In this document: piece by piece, positions 6,310 to 9,844 of the stretch
Numbering within the stretch: the first letter of the stretch is position 1
Layout: every line of letters begins with the position of its first letter
From: an uncultured Collinsella sp.
GTDB lineage: Bacteria; Actinomycetota; Coriobacteriia; Coriobacteriales; Coriobacteriaceae
Reading direction: 5' to 3'
DNA: 9,844 nt
Assembly: GCA_900542305.1 (NCBI GenBank)
Contig: UQMU01000048.1
Span: 1-9,844 of the forward strand
Notes under the pieces: model-generated
Told to the model about the DNA's origin: nothing
The model's input: only the letters and a program-made list of their open reading frames with translations
Database searches by the model: none
Translations under genes and position numbers: made by a program

Positions 6310-7710
6310 CTAATCCACCACGTGGGTCGTGGCGACCTGCTTGAGCCAAGCTGCCGATTTCTTAAGACGGCGCTGATAGCCGTCCATGAGGTCGACCTCG
6401 ACAAAGCCATAACGGTTCTTGAAGGCATTTGCCCAGGACCAGTTGTCAATGACGGCCCAGTAGTGGTAGCCGCGGCACTTGGCCCCTTCGTCAATGGCCT
6501 TGGCGACCCACTCAAGGTGCTGGCGCACAAAGTCGACGCGATAGTCGTCCTGAATGGTTCCCTCGGCGTCACGATTCTTGTACTCGTCCATGATGCCGAT
6601 GCCGTTCTCGGAGACGAACCACTCAAGATCGGGATAGTTCTTGGCGCAGTCCATGCCAAAGTCGTAGAGGCCCTTCGGGTAAATCTCCCAGCCGCGGCTC
6701 TTGTTCATGACGGCATCGGGCCACACGTACTCGTCGGCAAAGTGCGGCAGACCGTACTGGTCGATCTTGCTCGCCGGCGCCTGGACGCGCGTGGGATGGT
6801 AGTAGTTGCAGCCAAGCCAGTCAACGACGCCCTGCTTGAGGATCTCCTGGTCACCGGCGCGGAACGGAAGCTTGACGCCGCCCTCGGCCAGGCTGTCGAG
6901 CACGTCGGCGGGAAGCTCGCCCTTGGTGATAAGGTCGAGCCACCAGCGATTGTTGATGCCGCTGGTCATACGCACGGCCTCGAGGTCTGCCTCGCTGGGG
7001 TTCTCCTTGGTGTAGACCGGGGTGAAGCAGTTGATCATGCCGATCTTGGCATCGGCGCGAACGGCGCCCTTGTCATAGGCCTTGCGATAGTTGGCAACAG
7101 CCAGCGCGTGCGCCAGCGAAATGTGGTACTGCACGGTGCGAGCACGGTTGAAGTCGTGGAGCTGCGGGAACCACACGCCCTCCTGGTAGCGCTGCTCGGG
7201 CTCGACGATGGGCTCGTTAAAGGTAAACCAGTACTTGATCTCTTGACCGAACTCGCGGAAGGCGACGTCGGCGTAATGCGCGTAGGCCTCGACGACCTCG
7301 CGGCTCTCCCAACCGCCACGGTCAAAGAGATAGGTGGGCATATCGAAGTGGTAAAGGTTGACGAACGGCTCCAGGCCTGCCTCGCGGGAAGCGCGGAACA
7401 GCTCGTGGTACCACGCAGCACCCTCCTCGTTGAGGTTGCCGTCGGCATCGAGCAGGCGGCTCCACTGGATGGAGGTGCGATAGGTATCCAGGCCCAGGTC
7501 CTTCATGATGCGAAGGTCGTCCTTGTACTTGGCCATAAAGTCGTTACCGGCATAGGAACCCACGCGGTTATAGAACGAGCCCAGATCCTGCATGGACCAG
7601 GTGTCCCACAGGTTCTCGAGCTTGCCGCCCTGGTTCCACTGGCCCTCGGTCTGCGGACCGGACATGGCCGCGCCAAAGAAAAAGTCGCTGGGCAGCTGAT
7701 ACTGTGCCAT
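6310..7710 (-). CDS. Glycoside hydrolase family 1, probable 6-phospho-beta-glycosidase
   Basis: Cytoplasmic retaining hydrolase that cleaves the phosphorylated disaccharide delivered by the PTS into a hexose and a hexose-6-phosphate. The 466-residue length fits GH1. Motifs: SGPQTEG with Gln20, NLYHFDMP with His121 (Phe where most GH1 have Trp), acid/base Glu166 in TFNEP, nucleophile Glu368 in VSENG, and DNWSWANAFKNRYG (Ser425, Lys431, Tyr434). Ser425 replaces the Glu found in non-phosphorylated beta-glucosidases, which points to a 6-phospho substrate. The group with SGPQTEG and FKNRYG resembles Firmicutes 6-phospho-beta-glucosidases. The start follows GAGGA by about 6 nt. First gene of the operon, placed next to its PTS, and divergent from the regulator. 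Glucosidase versus mannosidase activity cannot be told here. Confidence 0.93.
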   Translation of the reverse strand: MAQYQLPSDFFFGAAMSGPQTEGQWNQGGKLENLWDTWSMQDLGSFYNRVGSYAGNDFMAKYKDDLRIMKDLGLDTYRTSIQWSRLLDADGNLNEEGAAWYHELFRASREAGLEPFVNLYHFDMPTYLFDRGGWESREVVEAYAHYADVAFREFGQEIKYWFTFNEPIVEPEQRYQEGVWFPQLHDFNRARTVQYHISLAHALAVANYRKAYDKGAVRADAKIGMINCFTPVYTKENPSEADLEAVRMTSGINNRWWLDLITKGELPADVLDSLAEGGVKLPFRAGDQEILKQGVVDWLGCNYYHPTRVQAPASKIDQYGLPHFADEYVWPDAVMNKSRGWEIYPKGLYDFGMDCAKNYPDLEWFVSENGIGIMDEYKNRDAEGTIQDDYRVDFVRQHLEWVAKAIDEGAKCRGYHYWAVIDNWSWANAFKNRYGFVEVDLMDGYQRRLKKSAAWLKQVATTHVVD

Positions 7711-7748
7711 CGAAGTCCTCGCTTTCGTGTTCTAGAGCTTCCGGTTGG

Positions 7749-7830
7749 AGACGGGTTTGCTTTGGCAGGTTATCCGGCGCGGGCGCGCACCGGTCATACC
7801 GATATCCAACCCGCCAAAACAAAACCGTCC
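7749..7830. repeat. GGGACAGG-type long inverted repeat, copy C
   Basis: Arms 7749-7771 and 7808-7830 are complementary at 19 of 23 positions with a 36-nt loop, which contains a further imperfect stem (CCGGCGCG with CGCACCGG). Three of the four mismatches become G-U pairs on minus-strand RNA. Both arms carry the core of copy B: the left arm (7748-7766) matches 16 of 19 and the right arm (7831-7813, minus) matches 17 of 19. It sits in the GH1 leader, upstream of the RBS. Confidence 0.7.
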
Positions 7831-7877
7831 CCAAACGGTCGATCCTGTTCTGCGGAAAGATTCCGTTCGTTGCTTAA

Positions 7878-7905
7878 ACTATAGCGCTCTAATTCTAAAA
7901 GTAAA
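7878..7905 (-). promoter_or_regulatory. Promoter of the GH1-PTS operon
   Basis: On the minus strand TTTACT (7905-7900), a 16-nt spacer, then TATAGT (7883-7878). Upstream of the -35 lies a purine-rich A-tract on the minus strand (7908-7931 plus strand is CTTTTTCTTTTTT-like), which resembles an UP element. The spacer includes a near-palindrome (TATAGCGCTCTA) that could bind the GntR regulator. The predicted leader is about 165 nt and includes repeat copy C. Confidence 0.5.
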
Positions 7906-7935
7906 GCGTCTTTTTCTTTTTTCTTTCTCGAGCTT

Positions 7936-7975
7936 CTTAGATAAAGGTTATATGGGTGCCTTGTTAAGGGTTATA
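7936..7975 (+). promoter_or_regulatory. Repeated motif near the gntR start, possible operator and promoter
   Basis: CTTAGATAAAGGTTATA (7936-7952) and CTTGTTAAGGGTTATA (7960-7975) are an imperfect direct repeat (13 of 17 aligned positions) offset by 24 bp. The second contains the perfect palindrome CCTTGTTAAGG (7959-7969). A related string, TTCTAAAAGTAAAGC, lies at 7893-7907 in the operon promoter. TATACT (7972-7977) could be a -10, with TTATAT (7948-7953) as a poor -35. Autoregulatory binding by the downstream GntR protein is inference. Confidence 0.35.
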
Positions 7976-8013
7976 CTTACTTGCGTATTGATATATGTCG
8001 GAAAGGAGGTTCA

Positions 8014-8733
8014 ATGATTCCCAAATACGAGGCGATAGCTGCAGATATTCGTCGAAGCATCGAGGATGGCACTCTTAAACCGGGCGACAAGCTTCCCACC
8101 GTCGTTGAGTTCTGCGAGCTCTATAGCGTTTCCAAAATCACCGTCAAACGAGCTATCGAGCAAATCACCGAGGAAGGTCTTATTACCAGCCGACGCGGAT
8201 CGGGTACCTACGTTAAGGACACGGCGGGACTTCCCGGTCAGGCGTTTTTCCAGGGCAAAAACGACCGTGCCCAGGGCTTTTCGTATGAGCACCGCGGGGA
8301 GAAGGTGACCTCGGTGGTCTACGATTTCTCGATTGTTAATCCACCAGCGGACATCGCAGCCCAGCTGGGAATTGCCGAGGATGACTTTGCCTATCACATC
8401 GTGCGCGTGCGTCAGGCCGATGAGAAGCCCATCGTTATCGAGTACACCTACATGCCCCTCGAGCTGATTCCAGGCCTTAAAAAGAAGGACCTGTACGGAT
8501 CGGTCTACCACTTCATCCGCGAGCAATGTGGGCTGAAGATTTCGAGCTTCCACCGTACCATTCGCGCCGTGGCAGCAACCGAGGAAGAAGCCGAGCGCTT
8601 GGACACCAAGCCTGGCTCTCCCCTGCTCGAGCTCACCCAGATTGGCTTTTTGGACAGCGGCGCCGCCTTTGAGTATTCGGTCTCGCGCAACGTTGGCGAC
8701 CGCTTTGAGTTGCACAACGTAACGTTGGCATAG
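8014..8733 (+). CDS. GntR family regulator, HutC/GmuR-like with UTRA domain
   Basis: DNA-binding transcription factor, probably a repressor released by a phosphorylated sugar. The 239-residue length is standard. The N-terminal winged helix-turn-helix is clear: YEAIAADIRRSIEDGTLKPGDKLPT, SKITVKRAIEQITEEGLI and RRGSGTYV (about residues 5-68). The rest is a UTRA ligand domain with RVRQADEKPIVIEYTYMP (131-148) and FEYSVSRNVGDRFEL (219-233), typical of sugar-phosphate responsive members. The ATG at 8014 is chosen because AAAGGAGGT lies just upstream. Divergent placement beside the GH1-PTS operon, and position before manA, make that operon its most likely target. GmuR and BglR are the nearest characterised models known to me. 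Confidence 0.93.
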   Translation: MIPKYEAIAADIRRSIEDGTLKPGDKLPTVVEFCELYSVSKITVKRAIEQITEEGLITSRRGSGTYVKDTAGLPGQAFFQGKNDRAQGFSYEHRGEKVTSVVYDFSIVNPPADIAAQLGIAEDDFAYHIVRVRQADEKPIVIEYTYMPLELIPGLKKKDLYGSVYHFIREQCGLKISSFHRTIRAVAATEEEAERLDTKPGSPLLELTQIGFLDSGAAFEYSVSRNVGDRFELHNVTLA

Positions 8734-8748
8734 GTTTTTGTAGTCATC

Positions 8749-8784
8749 CGGGCGCTCGCTTTGAGCTGTTTTGTGCAGCGCCCG
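8749..8784 (+). other. Hairpin between gntR and manA
   Basis: CGGGCGCT (8749-8756) and AGCGCCCG (8777-8784) form a perfect 8-bp stem with a 20-nt loop. No T-run follows, so a classic terminator is unlikely and gntR and manA are probably co-transcribed. The 74-nt gap shows no clear promoter. Confidence 0.45.
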
Positions 8785-8807
8785 CGCAACACAATGGGGG
8801 TATAAAC

Positions 8808-9740
8808 ATGTCCGATTTGATTAAGCTGACGCCGATCTTCCACGAGAAGATCTGGGGCGGTCGCCAGCTCGAAACCGTATTTGGCTACGACATTCCCGAT
8901 GGACCCATCGGTGAGTGCTGGGCCATCTCGGCCCACCCCAACGGCGACTGCCAGATTGCGGAAGGCCCGTATGCAGGCCACACGCTGTCGTGGCTGTGGG
9001 CCGAGCACCGCGAGCTCTTTGGCAACTGCGAGGGCAAGGAGTTCCCACTGCTCATTAAGATTCTGGACGCCAAGGACGACCTTTCGATCCAGATTCATCC
9101 CAACGACGAGTACGCCGCCAAGCACGAGAACGGCAGCCTGGGCAAAACCGAGTGCTGGTATGTGCTGGACTGCGAGCCCGGTGCCACGATCATTGTCGGC
9201 CAGCGCGCGCACGACCGCGCCGAGGCCGCGCAGATGATCGAGGACGGCCGCTGGGACGACATGCTCAACGTACTGCCGATCCACAAGGGCGACTTTTTCC
9301 AGATTGATTCCGGTACCGTGCACGCCATCAAGACCGGCACGCTCATTTTGGAGACGCAGCAGTCGAGCGACGTGACGTATCGCCTGTACGACTACGACCG
9401 TCCCGGCACCGACGGCAAGCTGCGCCCACTGCACATTGAGCAGAGCCTCGACTGCATCGACTTTGATGCCCAGGCTCCGACCGACGGCACGGTGACCGCG
9501 CCCGAGGTGAACGGCGTGACCGAGCTCGAGTCTAACTCCTGCTACACCGTCGATCGTGTGCGCGTCGACGGCAGCAAAACCCTCGACCAGCGCTGGCCCT
9601 TCATGTGTCTGTCGGTCATCGACGGCGAAGGCACCGTCTGCGGCGACCCCGTCCACAAGGGAAGCCACCTGCTGGCCCCGAGCACCGTCAGCTCCATCGA
9701 CCTCGAAGGCAAGATGGAACTGATCATCAGCCACCTCTAG
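8808..9740 (+). CDS. manA: Mannose-6-phosphate isomerase, type I (short ManA/GmuF form)
   Basis: Zinc enzyme that interconverts mannose-6-phosphate and fructose-6-phosphate in the cytoplasm, linking mannose to glycolysis. The 310-residue length fits the short bacterial cupin form (B. subtilis ManA/GmuF about 315), not the longer E. coli form. Zinc ligands are visible: QIHPND (Gln95, His97), KTECWY (Glu115) and SGTVHAI (His172); TYRLYDYDR carries the catalytic Arg192. The start follows a weak GGGGG about 8 nt upstream. It lies 74 nt past gntR on the same strand, so probably in the same transcript. Its presence beside a PTS and GH1 suggests that mannose-6-P is a product of the locus. Confidence 0.95.
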   Translation: MSDLIKLTPIFHEKIWGGRQLETVFGYDIPDGPIGECWAISAHPNGDCQIAEGPYAGHTLSWLWAEHRELFGNCEGKEFPLLIKILDAKDDLSIQIHPNDEYAAKHENGSLGKTECWYVLDCEPGATIIVGQRAHDRAEAAQMIEDGRWDDMLNVLPIHKGDFFQIDSGTVHAIKTGTLILETQQSSDVTYRLYDYDRPGTDGKLRPLHIEQSLDCIDFDAQAPTDGTVTAPEVNGVTELESNSCYTVDRVRVDGSKTLDQRWPFMCLSVIDGEGTVCGDPVHKGSHLLAPSTVSSIDLEGKMELIISHL

Positions 9741-9813
9741 GTCACCGGTCCCCAAGCGCTCGTCGGGACGGGGCGCGGGGGTTTGGTCGCCTGCTCGGAC
9801 AGTCCTGCTCGCA

Positions 9814-9838
9814 CGGAGAGCACATTAAGTGCTCTCCG
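9814..9838. repeat. Perfect 10-bp palindrome near the right edge
   Basis: CGGAGAGCAC (9814-9823) and GTGCTCTCCG (9829-9838) form a perfect stem with loop ATTAA. Just before it, CCTGCTCG occurs twice 14 bp apart (9790-9797 and 9804-9811), with GGACAGTCC between. No T-run follows within the window, which ends 6 nt later. It could be part of a larger repeat cut by the window edge. Confidence 0.7.
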
Positions 9839-9844
9839 GCTCGT

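Larger units (their letters stand above)
7711..8013. other. Divergent control region between GH1 and the GntR regulator
   Basis: A 303-bp gap without a credible gene. From left to right: the GH1 RBS (GAGGA) at 7711-7730, the inverted repeat copy C (7749-7830), the operon promoter (7878-7905), a pyrimidine tract (7908-7930), an imperfect direct repeat (7936-7975), and the gntR RBS AAAGGAGGT (8002-8010). The segment 7855-8000 is clearly richer in A/T than its surroundings, as expected for promoters in a GC-rich genome. Confidence 0.8.

Noticed and set aside
6289..7884. Plus-strand open frame of 531 codons antisense to the GH1 gene
   Set aside because: Shadow of the GH1 reading frame and runs through the promoter and inverted repeat upstream of it.
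7981..8013. Upstream TTG start of the GntR regulator
   Set aside because: The ATG at 8014 follows a near-perfect AAAGGAGGT and gives the standard GntR N-terminus.
8505..9755. Minus-strand open frame of 416 codons antisense to manA and the end of gntR
   Set aside because: The plus strand carries ManA with all zinc ligands; the antisense product has no recognisable domain.
9750..9780. manA terminator from CCCC-AA-GCGC with GCGCGGGG
   Set aside because: The stem needs a 2-nt bulge and is followed by only TTT, so it is too weak to call.

Overview
GC-rich bacterial DNA with very dense coding: eight complete genes with small gaps. The gene types and a family of short GGGACAGG-type inverted repeats in the gaps suggest a gut Coriobacteriia genome (Collinsella-like). 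This is an inference from overall look, and no 16S or marker search was possible.

Layout. Positions 1-1741, minus strand: nhaA (Na+/H+ antiporter), closed downstream by a bidirectional terminator (61-98) and preceded by a leader that carries its own terminator-like hairpin (1508-1538). Positions 1683-3785, minus strand: ppaC (Mn-dependent inorganic pyrophosphatase) with a strong terminator, and upstream of it a ROK-family sugar kinase (glucokinase-like). Positions 3937-7710, minus strand: a sugar operon in transcription order GH1 6-phospho-beta-glycosidase, PTS IIC, PTS IIB, PTS IIA, ended by a strong terminator at 3937-3968. Positions 7711-8013: a 303-bp divergent, AT-rich control region with a good minus-strand promoter for the operon and repeated motifs near the start of the regulator gene. 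Positions 8014-9740, plus strand: a GntR/HutC-type regulator, then manA (type I mannose-6-phosphate isomerase). Positions 9741-9844 are non-coding and hold a perfect 10-bp palindrome.

How it fits together. The PTS imports and phosphorylates a beta-linked disaccharide, and the GH1 enzyme splits it into a free hexose and a hexose-6-phosphate. The ROK kinase could phosphorylate the free hexose, and ManA would turn mannose-6-P into fructose-6-P. The regulator probably senses a phosphorylated sugar through its UTRA domain. This gene set (IIA, IIB, IIC, GH1, GntR regulator, ROK kinase, PMI) matches the Bacillus subtilis glucomannan operon gmuBACDREFG without the secreted mannanase. The substrate may therefore be manno- or gluco-manno-oligosaccharide rather than plain cellobiose. 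nhaA and ppaC look like unrelated housekeeping neighbours.

No tRNA, rRNA, CRISPR array, transposase or prophage gene was found. The most interesting non-coding signals are the terminated nhaA leader, the dispersed inverted-repeat family, and the structured gaps inside the PTS operon.
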